Below are positions 37,501 through 50,261 of a DNA stretch of 64,000 nt, piece by piece. Within the stretch, counting starts at the first letter, position 1. Each line of letters starts with the position of its first letter. Location of the stretch: assembly GCF_932274485.2 (NCBI RefSeq), contig NC_065885.2, positions 37,647,062-37,711,061 of the forward strand, given 5' to 3'. Source of the DNA: Patella vulgata (Eukaryota > Mollusca > Gastropoda > Patellidae). The notes under the pieces are model-generated. The model saw nothing but the letters and a program-made list of their open reading frames with translations, did not search any database and was not told where the DNA came from. Made by a program: the position numbers and the translations under genes.

Positions 37501-40500
37501 ATATGTGGTTAGTCTTTAGCAGGTGGTGGGATGAGGAGAGTTAATGGATGGATAGGTTATGGTAAGTGTTAAGAGATCTGCCCAAGATTTTATTTCAGGA
37601 GAGCTTTCCTTTCGTTTCACGCACTAGTTTTCTAGTACAAGCCCCTTTTTTCAGAAGCGGACTGAGCTTATTTGTTGTATTGTCTGTCTCAAGCCATATA
37701 TACCACAAGGTTGCATGATAGGCTATACAAACTTGTATATTTTATAGTACTTGTGTTGTCAATAGGCAGAAGTTATCTGTTTATTTCTCTCCTCGTCTGT
37801 CTACTAGACTTAATCAAGTGATAATGTACATGAAGGCATCTACCTCCATTGTGCCTGTAATCCCTAAAACGTGGGTTTCACTATAATACGCGAGCGTCTT
37901 GTCTAAAAACTTAATTACTGCAACGATAGACACCGAAGGCTTTAAACATATTCTGACACACACTTTAAAAGAAAGCTAGATCCGTCGCTTGAATAAACAA
38001 CTACACACTTCAATCTTCAAAAGATTTTCTCCCTCGTGGCGTTTCTAACCCGCCATAATTGACAATAAGCCAACTAGTTGCCGACATTCTCTCTCACCTG
38101 TACTTAAAGTAAATTGTAGAAGATCAAACGAAGTCGTCAATATAGATGTTACAAAAGGTGGATCAACAGGCTAACTTAGAAAAAAGGCACAAAATTCAAT
38201 TTCTTTTGCTCGGGTGTCTTTAATATACAGAGCGAATTTACTCAACTACGCTGAATACTCTACATAGGTGGGGGTGTTCGGTTATTTCCGCTGCATTCCG
38301 TAGGAGGGCGAAACCAAAAGTTCTGCAGGATAGTCCATGGTATGGGGTGCAAATGGTTTGATATTCTACAAAGGGAAAGACAACAACATTTTGTCCAAAT
38401 TACGAAACATTTTAAATTACTCGTCGTGTTACCGTCTTCTATATACAGATTTATTACGTGTATTCATTTCGAAAACTACATAATTTCGCCAAGTGTATTT
38501 ACTCCAAAGAATCATTGCACAACGCAAGCGTAAGGTTACATATCCAGTAATTTCAGTCTAGTGGAATGTCCATGGAATGGATGTGTAAGCCATTTGTGCG
38601 ATACTTGTATGTCCAGCGGGCCCGTGGCTCTCAAATCATGACAATTAGATTTCAGTAGTTATTATTTTATGTAAGCTACATACATTTCTACGCTAGTTAT
38701 GTCAGTTACCCAAAGGAAATAACAAGTGGTTAAATGGTGGCTCGTGGCAGTTTTCATGTAGTATGTATGTTTTTATAGGGGATGTATTTGGTAGCTGAAA
38801 CTTGTCTTATTGTTGATAAAACCTTGGTGAATATAAAGATGTGGTGTCATAATAAATAGCAAGTGGATGCTGAATGGTATCGGAATATTTGCGAACTTTG
38901 TCCGTCCCAGACCCTCGGAAAATCTACATAATCAATGCTGAGGAGGAGGTGATATGCCTGTCTGCTCTCGCCCATTTCATATTTCACATGTTTAACGTTT
39001 TGTAAAAAACTAAATAAAAACCACAATAGTAAGCATACTCATCCAGCCAAATCATACAATGGCGATTATATTCTATAAAATAATTTGTGACTATGGTCTT
39101 CCAGATGTAACAGTGTCTGTCTTCCTGTCTTAAAAAACATTGTCCAAATCACCATAAACGGTTGCATTTTCCCTTTGCGGTGCACCTGTCCCATCCAGCG
39201 AGGTGGCAAAAGGGTGGGGATTATAGGTTACCTCACCACCCCACCTACCAATTCTCCCTTTATAACCCTAGCATAGCTTACAAATGTTTGGGTTTTTTTT
39301 GTATTTCCAGTGATTACTCAATTGAACCCTTATATTCAACGTCAAAAAAGTAAAATTTTGTATTGAAAACATCAGATAAAGTCATCGTAAGTGGAGCCAA
39401 AATTTAAATAAAATTTGTAAAATTTTCTCCGGGGCAACCCATCTACCGTCTTAGACCATTGGTAGATTGATCTGGAAGGGAGATTCTAGCCAAATTTAGA
39501 TAATGCATTTAGCTATATCTGGACTCGGAGGTTTTAAGTTGGTCCCTGTTACACATAACCATTATAGTCTACTATCTCTAGACGAATATATGATCTGAGA
39601 AGATCAGTCCATTGGTCTTGGCGGATATTCTAGCAAAAGTCAGATAATGCATAGCTATTCTGGATTCGAGATTCTTTTGTTTCATCAAGGTTTCCGTGTT
39701 CTACCCAAATTAGACAGAGGAGCATTACACATATTTGGAAATTCCAAATTGGAATTGTATCAAAGAAGCGACAAATGCAGAAAGCAGTTTAGGAGGAATA
39801 GTCAAAAGCAGGTCAACTAGTATCGACAAAGACTATATACGTTCTGATCTGTCTGTGTGATACGTTAGCATGATTTTAGTGTACCTGCAGGTTTGACGTG
39901 AAACGCCTCCAAGTATTTTAATGTCAATTGAATCATGGGTAAAGATACCCCTGTGGTTTTACACCCATAAACACATTTCAAGTTACATGGAGGTCGGGTT
40001 ATAAAACATACAAAGCCTTACAAAGTTATACATCAAAACAAATATTATTTAATTACGTATTTATAAAATTCAAGCAAAAAAGTTAGGTCCTCTTTTTTTA
40101 CCATATTATTTTTATAGTTTTTTCGAGAATATAAATAAAATGTGTATAATCAGATACAATGTGTCAAGTTTTTATATATTTATGATCGCAATATCCTAAC
40201 CCACGGAACAACAAACTCGTGTGCAATACAGGTGTTTACAAGAATGTGTAACGCCTCCAGGAAGCTAAAACTACGATAAAGCTTCGCGAGGCCAATAAGA
40301 TTTGCCCTGAAATATGGATTTCGATAGGATTCTTTCTTGTTAGTATGTTTTGTATATTTTATTTATTGTCAAGTGTTTATTATGGATTAATTCTCGGGTA
40401 AAGCAACCATAGAGATTTACCAGGCACTTATCGTCAATCAACTTTTGAAGTATCATTCGCGCCATTAATACAAAATGCCTCAGAAATGATTTTCGAACGG

Positions 40501-40749
40501 GTTCTTTCCAGTTAGCTTCTGAATTTCTTTTATTTATTCTGAAGGGTTTTTGATTTGCCTGAACCGTAGTGATTTATCAGTCGATGTACATTATTGAAAA
40601 TTAAACCCCATTTAATTTAATTTTTGGTAGGCTAATTCAGCCCAAGAATTCCGTCCTCTTTATTACAATTTCTTTTCCTTTATTTCCCGTAATTCACCTT
40701 AACATTTGAAGCCCGGTATACTAATAGAGATGGCAGCCAAGGTTACTGT
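34566..40749. other. Intergenic, mostly unrecognised
   Basis: No supported gene. A T9G12 run lies near 36511-36530. Two imperfect local duplications are visible (37050-37190 with 37290-37425; 39440-39530 with 39620-39690). A short GC-richer stretch at 35826-35898 after ttttgttcaag could be a terminal exon: it is open in two frames, one ending TTVYPNDSFVASA then TGA. This is only a possibility. Confidence 0.5.
37050..37425. repeat. Imperfect tandem duplication, about 240 bp offset
   Basis: Both copies contain ctctagaaatgttcaattta / ctcctagaaatgtttaattt, then gcttttgctcttcc, tcctagaagagtt / tcctagaagagct and cttttctgtg. The spacing between copies is about 240 bp. No function is evident. Confidence 0.65.
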
Positions 40750-41112
40750 AATGTAGCATTCAAAAGTTGGGACAGTGGCAGTAGAGCGGCAGGGCAATGT
40801 TCTATAGACTAGAATGTTCCGAGTTCTAATCTGTCTGGCGATATGAAGAACCTTCAGGATTTTTCAAATTCTGTTCGCACTTGCCAGGTGTTACCTGGGT
40901 GCTTGACAAGGAAAGTGTGCTTAGTTGTTCGGATGGGCGGATGGGGTGCGAGGTCCATTGTACAAATTGACGTGGACGTAAAATAACTTTTAGTGGTAAG
41001 CGGAAGCGCCGCTGTCCGGGATAAATTATCCCTCGCGCATGAAAATTGCCGTAAGTTAGTCTGAAAATGATCGAAGTATTGTGTTGGCAAGACTGTAAAC
41101 CCCATTTCATTT
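40750..41112 (+). mobile_element. SINE family 2, diverged copy
   Basis: The copy runs from gtggcagtagagcggcaggg through ttagttgttcggatgggcgg, cgtggacgtaaaataactttt and gcgccgctgtccggga to accccatttcatttac. Head boxes are diverged. The two antisense frames over it (83 and 94 codons) are not genes. Confidence 0.7.
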
Positions 41113-41984
41113 ACATTCCATGATTCAAAAACAGTTTTGGTTTTGAGTACAGGCGTTGACCTGTGCTACAACAAATTGACATTATGGTAATAATTTTAGA
41201 ATGACCAAAGTCAAATGTTACAAAAAGTTAACGGCATTCCATTTGATTCTGCTTATGAAATGCTAGTCCAACTAACTTTAGGATAACTTATCGCGTTTGT
41301 AAGGTAAGTTCCATGTCGAGCCTAATACACATTATTTCCGGCTCAGACAGTCGGGTCACGGCTTTTCTTTCCTTTATATACAAGTCAATAAGAACCATAA
41401 ATAGTCATCCTATCTGTGTATAAATATGATAGGTATATAATATCAATGAACAAAAGAAGGAAATAAAGGACTTCGATTTTTAAGATGACGTCGCGTGAGA
41501 ACCTTTCGTCTATGACTCACGCATACCGAATCAGTGGTTAAGCGAAAAGTGGGCGTGGAGGACGTAATCGGGTGTATGGGCTATCTATTACCACCGAGGG
41601 GTGCTCTTTTTATTTGCAAGGTACACGTTGCTTGAAGGCAACAATTTACAAATTAGTCTTGCCTATATAAATATGTCGCTCAAGCGACAGTCATCATATA
41701 TAACCATATGATCTTAGGTGACCGTATTGTGGCAGAGATCTACTCTATAATTTACAGACATTATGAGATAACTTAGTTTGCTTATAAATCTACAGTCTGT
41801 AGTCTTGAGGCTAGTAATTTTACTAGAGTTTAAATGTTAGCTAGTAATTGTTAATTTAGCTATATAGATTAAATGTGACATGCTTTGTGTACGTCAAGCT
41901 CTAGACTCCGCTGTTTGAACACTGCGCAATATTAAATGGTTGTATATAATTTCAGCATTCCGTGGTCTTCTGCTTAGCAAGATA

Positions 41985-42135
41985 TAAAATGGGGTTTAAC
42001 GTCCTACATTTCTGCACCTACTTTAATTATGTGTGCTATGAGGGAAAGTTATCCTGCGGGGTTTCTGTATTCTCCATCAAATTACAACTGTCAAGGATTC
42101 TTTTACTCGGTGTTTTGTGTTATCCTAACTACGGT
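41985..42135 (-). mobile_element. SINE family 2, inverted 3' part
   Basis: The + strand reads aaatggggtttaacgtccta, then tgctatgagggaaagttatc and caactgtcaaggattctttt, the reversed tail and body of family 2. Confidence 0.6.
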
Positions 42136-43343
42136 TTTTCTTAGCCATGCCTTCCGTCTTGCACCACTTTCAAGAAGAATCCAGAGACGTGTCTACGACA
42201 CATAAAGAGGTACTAGCGACATTGCCAATTCTAGTAATCAAAGGTTTTTGAAGGAGCCACAAAACATTTTATTTTATTGTTTTTCATGTTAACTTCCTGA
42301 ATTTTCCAAACTCTACCTGTGTCTTATTTTTGTTTGATGTCAGTAGTATACCTCGTTATTGTTGACGATAATTATAACAAATTAATGTTTTACTTCTGTC
42401 AGAAGCTAAAGGAAAGCCGTGTCTATAGAATGTACCAGACCTCAACCGACATGTACTGGCCTCCGTAATGAAAAGTTAATCAAAATCCCGGTTCTCCAAA
42501 TTAACTGATTGAACCGATGACTTCCAATTTCTCGCAGGCAAACTATGCCTAACCCTCGCTTATTTATTCTATACCCTTACATAAATAAATAAATTATTCT
42601 TTTTTCGAACTATAACCTGCTTTTGGCGTCTCTAAAAAAAGAAATCAGAGCGCCGAGACCATGACAAGTTACCTCCCTTTAATGCGTTTTAGAGGAGAGT
42701 ACTGCTGCACAGAATTTTTATTTTGGTTGAAAAAAATATAATACATAACAATTATCACAGCTTTAAATTCAAGGTTACATATACATGCATGTACAATTAA
42801 GTGTCTAACAAACTTTATGCTTCATAAAACAGTATTACATTTTGAGCTTATGGAATGTTCAAACCTGGGCTTACAATTCGAAATCTTTAAAGCCAGTCAA
42901 TTTTCGACATATTTTATATAATTGGATTAGCAAGACATTTTATCAAAAGGATATGACAATTTTTAGCATTATCTCATTTTTTAAAATATCGTTTTAAGTG
43001 TATTTACATATCCTTGTATTTTAAGGCTAAATTCTCTGCATTCTAATTTTATGACATTTATATTGACTCAGTCAGTCAATACAGGCAAATGTGAATGAAA
43101 GAAGAGTCCCGGTTCAGCTCAAAACATGTCCAAATTAAGACAATTTGTTATATATTTATGTATCAATTAATTATTGAATAAAGTCTCTAAACACCATTTG
43201 TGAAATTTGAATCTTTAAAAGTAATATCAGTCCAAAAATGATTGAATTTTATACAGTATTTACAAAGATGTATAAACTGAAAATTTGTCAACATTCCACA
43301 TCTTAATATCTTTGCCAAAGTGTATTGATAGGGCTCATTTTAA
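42136..43343. other. Intergenic, nothing recognised
   Basis: AT-rich DNA downstream of the ATXN10 3' end. No repeat or exon was recognised. Confidence 0.55.
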
Positions 43344-43471
43344 TTTATTTGAATCCAAACCTGGAGATTATCTACCATTGATATTTTAATTTTGTTTTCT
43401 TAATTAAATGTTAAATAATCAATGTGAGTACATTAATTAATGTTAATAAAAAAAAAAGATGTACAATTAAA
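43344..43471 (-). other. ATXN10: ATXN10 3' UTR (predicted)
   Basis: AATAAA on the - strand (43344-43349) lies about 125 bases after the stop codon. This gives a short 3' UTR; the exact end is not known. It faces the Wnt7 3' end 13.5 kb away. Confidence 0.5.
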
Positions 43472-43665
43472 TCAGCTTTCTCCATCATATCTGGTCTTTT
43501 TTATTACCACTCTATCACCCTCCATCCTGGTTTCAATTCCTAATTCATTTAATACTGGTGCATTATTAACCACACCTTGTAACTGTAGACCAGATATAGT
43601 AGCTTTATTTAGTTCATTACCCTCACATAGATTATGTATAGCTAAAACTACCCACTGAGTTATAT
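43472..43665 (-). CDS. ATXN10: Ataxin-10, last coding exon
   Basis: Reads ITQWVVLAIHNLCEGNELNK, then ATISGLQLQGV and GIETRMEGDRVVIKKTR, stop TGA at 43474-43472. Human ataxin-10 ends in the same pattern: LTEWVIYAIRNL, then EEQGL and GEKLILKSTR. This is the end of the ataxin-10 C-terminal domain, an armadillo-like fold. The exon is taken to start at 43665 after acatag, in phase 1, but the acceptor has a poor pyrimidine tract. The frame stays open upstream and there reads FLNCNID directly before ITQW, so the true start is uncertain (see findings). Confidence 0.9.
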
Positions 43666-44421
43666 CTATGTTACAGTTAAGGAATAACATGAAGAAGGTT
43701 ATAAATTCTGTCTATTTTCATTTTTTTTTCTACATTTTCAGTTTTTGTAAAAATTAACATCTTCTTCCTCTTCAACAATCTATTTTCTAATTCCAAGGAG
43801 CTTTCACAAATATATTTTAGTGAATAAAAATGGTTAATTTTCTCTGAATGGCTCTTAGAAAACATTATTCCAGTCCAAAGCAACTGTCTGCCTTAAAGCG
43901 AGAATTTCATATTTTCTAAGAAACTCAAAACATAATTATCTCTATGTCTTGCTCAATAGGTTGTCTACTATTATACGATCATAGATATCATTCTCACACT
44001 TAAAAATCATTCACACCGGAAATAATAACACAATTACCGCCCTTGTTTTTCTATTCCCCCCATGGAATAGCTATCTTCAAACGTTTGAATTTGAATTGAA
44101 AATGATATTTTTGCCAATTTCTCAACTGGCAATAGTGAATTATAGGATTAAATGGATTATTCTTTAACAAGGTAGGACTGTTTATAGATACCATCTATTT
44201 TAAGGCTTTATTTTAATACATTTGAAAAATATAACTTAAAAATATGAAATTATCGCTTTAAAAATGGGTTCCCAGAAAAGTATTAATAGGGTAGTTATTT
44301 CCAATAAATGTATGGCAAATTTGGTATCAATGGAAAGTTGAGACGCCCAATCTTACTAGAAAAATACTGGATTCCCTGAAAAATACCTGACAAATACAAT
44401 CTGAAAATGGTCCTTCCCTCA

Positions 44422-44645
44422 ATCAAGCAATCTGATTAAAATACAGTTATATATTTCATTTAGGTTTTTTTTATACTTTTGATGGCTTCCACTACATGAA
44501 GATCTGACTGGTTGTAGTGGGAGGTCGCGTTATGGGTCATACGAGCAGCTTTTGACCCTATGATATCAGATATTTGATTAACCAATCATCATTGATGTTT
44601 CTAGTGGGATATCCACAGTTGTTTGCACGCCAAGAACTCAGAGTG
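44422..44645 (+). repeat. Dispersed repeat R1, copy 2
   Basis: It aligns along its length with 10214-10455: tacatgaagatctgactggt, gtcatacgagcagcttttga and cacagttg.ttgcacgccaa. Unclassified. Confidence 0.7.
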
Positions 44646-44810
44646 GGAAGGCATCTTTAATTTTGAACAAATACAAACTATCTGCCTGTTTTTGAAAAAA
44701 TATACCAACATTAGTTTCCATGTGTGGTTGGAAACAAGTTTCTTCATAATTGTACCTGGATAAATATGTCTATAACTTTTTGAATGCTAACAAGCAGTGG
44801 CCATGCAAGA

Positions 44811-45508
44811 TAAGCCCACATTTTGCAAGAGATGGACAGAGAACAAGCTCAAAAAAAGAAGCGATTTTTCGTAAAATCAGGGGGCACAATCCAGGAAGTT
44901 ATGGTCCGATATGCATGAATATCTACAGGAACCTAGGTCTTCGGGATATAAACATGTAAGTTTCATCAAAATCAGATAAAAATTGTGAATTCTAGAGGGT
45001 CCACAACCTTGGTATTACATACTTTTACACTATTTGCATACAAGGAGTGGCCATTTTGTCGAGCAGTTTCGATCCGATTATTAAGAAATTTCAAATTAAC
45101 CATCATTATAGTTCTTAAAATCGATTAAAAATTGTGACTTCTAGAGGCCCCACAAACTAAAATCGTGATTTTTTGAACAATAAGGGGCCATAATCCAGGA
45201 AGTTACGGTCCGACATGCGCAAATATCGAAAGGAGCCAACATATTTGGATCATAAACACCCATTTTAAGTTTCATCAAAATCAGATGAAAATTGTTACCT
45301 CTAGAGTGTCCACAAGCTAAAATGTGATTTTTCGTACAATGAAGTTATGGTCAGATACATGCCAATATCAAATGGAAACAAGATCTTTGGGAGATAGACC
45401 TATATTTCAAGTTTCATCAAAATCAGATAAAAATTGTGACCTGTAGAGTGTCCACAAACAAATTGTGGACAGACGGACATGGACATGCACATGAAAATGT
45501 GGGCGTAT
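44811..45508 (+). mobile_element. Tandem-repeat TIR element (TRE), copy 1
   Basis: The left end GCCCACATTTTGC (44814) faces AAAATGTGGGCG at the right (45494-45505), and TA lies just outside both ends. Between them are alternating repeats built from gggccataatccaggaagtt, caagtttcatcaaaatcaga and cctctagagtgtccacaagc. The order ends with ccacaaacaaattgtggaca. Non-coding and non-autonomous; family unknown. Confidence 0.75.
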
Positions 45509-47407
45509 AAAAAACAATTTTTCGATTTAACTGAAGGATACATGGATTCTTGCCATCAATATTGGTCTGGTTGAGAAGGAGTTGGATACCTTCTACTTCA
45601 CGGACCTACATTAAAACGTAAGTATATTAGGCTACACAAAATAAATGTCTTGTTTCTCGGGCAACTGACAGCTGAAACTGTAGGGGGGGAGGGCGGTTTA
45701 TTTTTTTTTTTATCTCATTTCTGGCTAGAGGATGGTGCAAAATAAAATTTGCCTATTGTTGAAAATTGTTGGGGCGGGAGGGCGGCCTTGTATTTTTTTT
45801 TTTTTTTTAATGAGAAAGTCATTACTTGTCTACGGTTTTGCTTTCAGTTATATATTATACATACTTAGAACATAAATCCAAAAATCAAGTCTACTCAAAC
45901 ACTGAACACTGACTGAAAGGAAAATAATTTTCCATATTTAATTCACGTTATGTAGCTTACTAATGGTAATGGTGACAACCATAATTGAAATTGGTTTAAA
46001 ATAAAATTCCGTACGACTATTAATAGCCGTCCATAATAACGACAATATTTTAAAGTGTAAGCCTCTGTCAGCATGTGTATCAAAAATAATCATCACGGTA
46101 AACGACACTTCGATCTAAATCTAGTATCGCTGGTTTATACTGATTGACCTAATTCCAACCAATGCATGTCACGTGTCATCGGGATTCGTGAAATGACTGT
46201 TTCTCAGGATATTTGGTGTGTTTCTCAGCATATTCGGTGTTCTATCTGGGGTTTATATCGAATGACTATTTAAATTTAACTAACAACTCGTCAGTAAAAC
46301 CATCAAATGTGTAATCCAATTATTATTTTCCGGATTATCAAAACTACCGGTAAACGTGCTAATGACCCAGATTCTGACTAAGGTATGGTGACTATCATCG
46401 TATCGTATTCGTAGCCACAAGTTATAATAATTAACCTGTTCTACGATTCATTGTGTTATAAGTAGGATTTTTTCAAACATGGACAGACTGAAGCCGGCAA
46501 TAATGAAGATCGAATGATTGAAATACATTGCATTGTTGTCAATGACTTTCGGTGTTTAACACGAATCAAATTCTAGTTCACAAGGGGAGGTAATTAAAAT
46601 CACGTGATACAAAAATGGAGGTTCTTTCGATATCAATAAAAAAGACCCGTAAATGAGCGTTTACATCTGAATCAGTTTAATACATTTGAATGAATATTCA
46701 CGAATGGGGCATGTAGATACATGCGGCATATTTTTTTTATGACTTGCTTATCGATGTTCGGGCGGGCGTTACATATTTTTTATTTTTCATCAAGACTAAT
46801 AAATAGGCCGCACGCGCAACCAATTTTGCGTGCGGGCGGTGCCCGAGAAACAACTTATTTTATTTGTGTTGCCTTATAATAATTATTTTCAAAGTATTAA
46901 CAATAATTCTGTAAATCAACACATAAATTGTAGCCTATGTTACCCACGCTGACCATGGGAGTAAACATACACAGTGATGATCTGTTGGATGACAGAGATA
47001 ACAAAAGTTAGAAAATAAAACTATTAGCAGAGGCTAGATCTATTTCTTAAGGCCAACATTAATTTTCGTCAAGGTCACCGAGATGTAAATAAGATAGGGC
47101 ACATGATTGCTGGCAAGATTATAGGTTAGGGCAAGCATTTGGGATTAGTGCTAGCCATGTTTACATCCTGTGACCTTTGACCAAACTTGAAGTTGGCCTT
47201 ATCAAATAGATCAAAAGAAAAAATGAAGGGAGGTAACTCTGATTTTGTAAACTGTAGTTATTTCCCTTCCACAACAAAATAACAGCTTTTTTTCTACCAT
47301 CAGTTATTGTGTTCTAACTATGAGGGGCTGTTTTATATGCATCAGATTACCTTTACACCAGTTATAATCCTTATAGTCTACAATAATTCATTGCTCAAGT
47401 AAAATAC

Positions 47408-47583
47408 CTTATCTTGGTTGTCCTTATGTTTATTGACCATGTTGGCAATCAGTCGTATTAAATCCCTTTTTAACCCATATACAGGATGATTAGAATCAAC
47501 ATTCTCTAGTTCGGACATTTTATCTACTGCATTAAAATGGTTTGTGCCCTTTTTACCAATTTCATCAACACTTTTCAATAAAT
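47408..47583 (-). CDS. ATXN10: Ataxin-10, exon 6
   Basis: A 176 bp exon between tatgtttcag and aag|gtattt; enters in phase 1 and leaves in phase 0. It encodes LLKSVDEIGKKGTNHF, then YGLKRDLIRLIANMVNKHKD and NQDK. Human ataxin-10 has FKSHLIRLIGNLCYKNKDNQDK at this place, the start of the Pfam ataxin-10 C-terminal domain. The first codon, AAT, is completed by the previous exon. Confidence 0.94.
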
Positions 47584-47959
47584 CTGAAACATAAAAATAA
47601 ATTTCATTAAACAAAACAGATGCTAATGTGTTTTTTTTCATGAAGATAATCAATGACTTTGATAACTACTATTAATGATACCACAAGTTAAAGGAATTGG
47701 TGACTTGACCTACATAAAATCTGATGTGTACAGGAAGCTGATATCTTAGAAAAGCTTTGTAATCTCTTCACACCCATCATTGTCTTCAATATGCTATGCC
47801 ATAATTAGCTGTGGTATGCCATGACTAGTTATGGTACACCGAATACGGTATCAAATAAAAAATTGCAGCGTGTGAGACCAGTTTAATATTTATATGGCAT
47901 AAGTTTAAATCCACTATGTTAAGAAAGGTAAAGATAGCCATATTATAGTATAATCTTAC

Positions 47960-48071
47960 TTATAGCATTGAGTAATAGTTGTGTATCTGTCTGTAAATCA
48001 GTATAAACTTCAGGTAAAGATGATGTAGCTAATCCTAATACTTCTATCATCTTTACTAATAACCAGGATAT
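47960..48071 (-). CDS. ATXN10: Ataxin-10, exon 5
   Basis: A 112 bp exon between atttgtag and ata|gtaagat. It encodes ISWLLVKMIEVLGLA, then LPEVYTDLQTDTQLLLNAI. It fits between its neighbours in frame (phase 0 in, phase 1 out) and matches the helical region LLxVLCEMT..TELLxYLQ of human ataxin-10 only loosely. Assignment rests mostly on position and phase. Confidence 0.85.
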
Positions 48072-48438
48072 CTACAAATATAAATACATAATTATGTATT
48101 TTACCCTGTGCATATCAACGATTATTTGTGGTTGACTGCATGATTTTTCGACTGTCTAGCAAATCATGAAGCACACACCATACCATTTTTCTGTAACAGT
48201 CATACAGCGAGTGCATGCTGTGCATGACAATTTCATGACTTTGTTATGACAATGTGTTATAGCTTCAACAATACAATGAGTTGTTTATACACAGCTAAAT
48301 ATAGTGGCATCCATCAAAGGCCCAAAACAAACCATCTCCACTATCAAAGGGTGCATTCAGAAATTTATAAAGTAACCCAGACAGTTTAATAGTTTGTCAT
48401 AAAGTCAGATAAAATTGTAAATGATAAAACTAGCTTAC

Positions 48439-48598
48439 ATCGCCCTCTGGACAATCCTCCATACCAACAGCCAATACTTGTAAACTATGTTGATGTATCT
48501 CATTAGATAAATATTTCATGTTGGATATATGTATTGGTTGTTTTTTAGTTAGATCATTCTTCTTTAATATATCAATCATAACTTCAACAATAAATAAT
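48439..48598 (-). CDS. ATXN10: Ataxin-10, exon 4
   Basis: A 160 bp exon between tatttgcag and gat|gtaagc. It encodes LFIVEVMIDILKKNDLTKKQ, then NMKYLSNEIHQHSLQVLAVG and MEDCPEGD. The first Gly codon is completed by exon 3, giving DWGLFIVEVMIDILKK, which lines up with ESEWPFLIITDLFLK of human ataxin-10. Confidence 0.92.
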
Positions 48599-49969
48599 CT
48601 GCAAAATACATTCATAATTATCATTGCTAAATTTCACGCCAACAGTGTTCGGCCAAGATTGAATTACCACTACAGCTAAATTATGGCTCTCCATAATGTC
48701 TCGATAAAAACTCAGTTTTTTAAAGTTAACCCACCTTCATCCAAATTGTGAATCCTATAGCAATATATTGGTATTTTGCGTTAGACAATGGTCAGAATAA
48801 TATGTTTCAATAACAGCAATATTGTTATTGATTTATAAAAACAAAACCAGTTCTAGTCTTTGCTCAGAGTTGAATATACTTATAGCCATCTACAACTACA
48901 TTTCTCAAATACAGCATTTGAAAAGTGCTGTATTCTAAAATTAGTTTTCAATCAAAATAACATTTATCTACAGTAAGCTACATTATAATGGTATGTTTTA
49001 TGGCTGATTATGACAACAGATTATATACCGACTTAAACATATTCAATGCTTCTTCAAATGACAAAATGATACATTTCATGATAATTGTTAGACACACATA
49101 TCCTATATTATTAATTGATGCCCTCTTACCTTTCCCTTAAAGTGGTTTTTATACTCAGATTACCAATAAAATCTGGTATCAATAAAATATCTTCAATTAA
49201 CAACAAACTGTAATAGGGAAGAAGAAATACATGTATTATACAACTACATTATTAAACAGAGATTTGGGTTTGTCCGTACCCTCAAATATGCTCACAAGCA
49301 AATTCTAAAAAAAAATCAGTTGAAAACTTTTTTCCATACTGCATTCAGAAGAATTTTGTAAATTTGAATATTAGCGGCAGGCCAAATGGCAATTTCAACA
49401 AATTCTTAAAGAATCCACTGAGAAATGTTTCCTGTATCATGTTCACAAGCCATAACAATATAATTGAATATGGGAAGATAAAATCGTAAAAAGCAAATGA
49501 AATTTATGATCCTAAAATTTTGAACAGCCTCAATTCAAAAAGTTTTAAAAATTCCATAGAGAACTTTGTCCTTTATGACATTCACAAGATATCATAAATT
49601 TAAGATGGAGTAGTCCCTGCTTAACAAAATTTTGTAGAAAAAAGTTGGAATTGAATTCATAACATTTTGGGTCTAATGACACTTTTACAAATGGTATTGA
49701 CAACGTTTCGGGTCTGTCATTAGACCTGAACGGTATGAATTAAATTCCCACTTTATTCTATATATTCATATTATATTTGTACCTCTGTTTATTGGGGGCT
49801 ACTCCTTCCTGAAGGTGCATCAGTTTTTGATCCTGCAGCTATATACAGATCTATTGGAATTCCAGCCTTTGCTGCCTTTCAAGGGAGAGTTGCCACCCAT
49901 ACATAAACAAAATACAAATCAACATCTGAAACCTCTATAAATTTGAGAATTGCCTACCCCCCATGGCTT

Positions 49970-50249
49970 GAGAGAGAGAGAGAAATGGGGTTTAATGTCC
50001 ACTCGATACAAACTAGGTCATTTCGGGACTAACATACGGTATATTTTTTTTATGTCAATAATTCGCTTGCGCGTAGGGGTCTTTAACAGTGGGAGGAAAC
50101 CGGAGGCCCCGGAGAAAACCCACGAGGTTGAACAGGCGACCCTACTCCTTGTCACGTACAACCGGGGATTCGAAACCACGCCAGTTGACTCAATGACAGG
50201 CTTTATGATACAGCATGCACGTGCTAACCATTCGGCCATCCAACCCCCT
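49970..50249 (-). mobile_element. SINE family 1, copy F, full length with target-site duplication
   Basis: The 12 bp repeat CCCATGGCTTGA at 49960-49971 and 50250-50261 flanks the copy exactly. In the element's own sense the tRNA-like head starts at the high end: A box TGGCCGAATGGTTAGCACG, B box GGTTTCGAATCCC. Then follow the Nin-like core, gcgaattattgacataaaaa, and a CT-rich tail. It is the best preserved copy and can serve as the family reference. Confidence 0.88.
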
Positions 50250-50261
50250 CCCATGGCTTGA

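Larger units (their letters stand above)
43666..47407 (-). other. ATXN10 intron holding a missing exon
   Basis: The phases of the flanking exons require an exon of 3n+1 bases here, expected to encode the highly conserved V..LxGIPLILxxCNIDxxNP. A visual scan of the - strand for Gly-Ile-Pro-Leu codons found none in context. The intron also contains dispersed repeat R1 (44422-44645) and a tandem-repeat TIR element (44811-45508). 45510-47400 shows nothing recognised. Confidence 0.6.
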
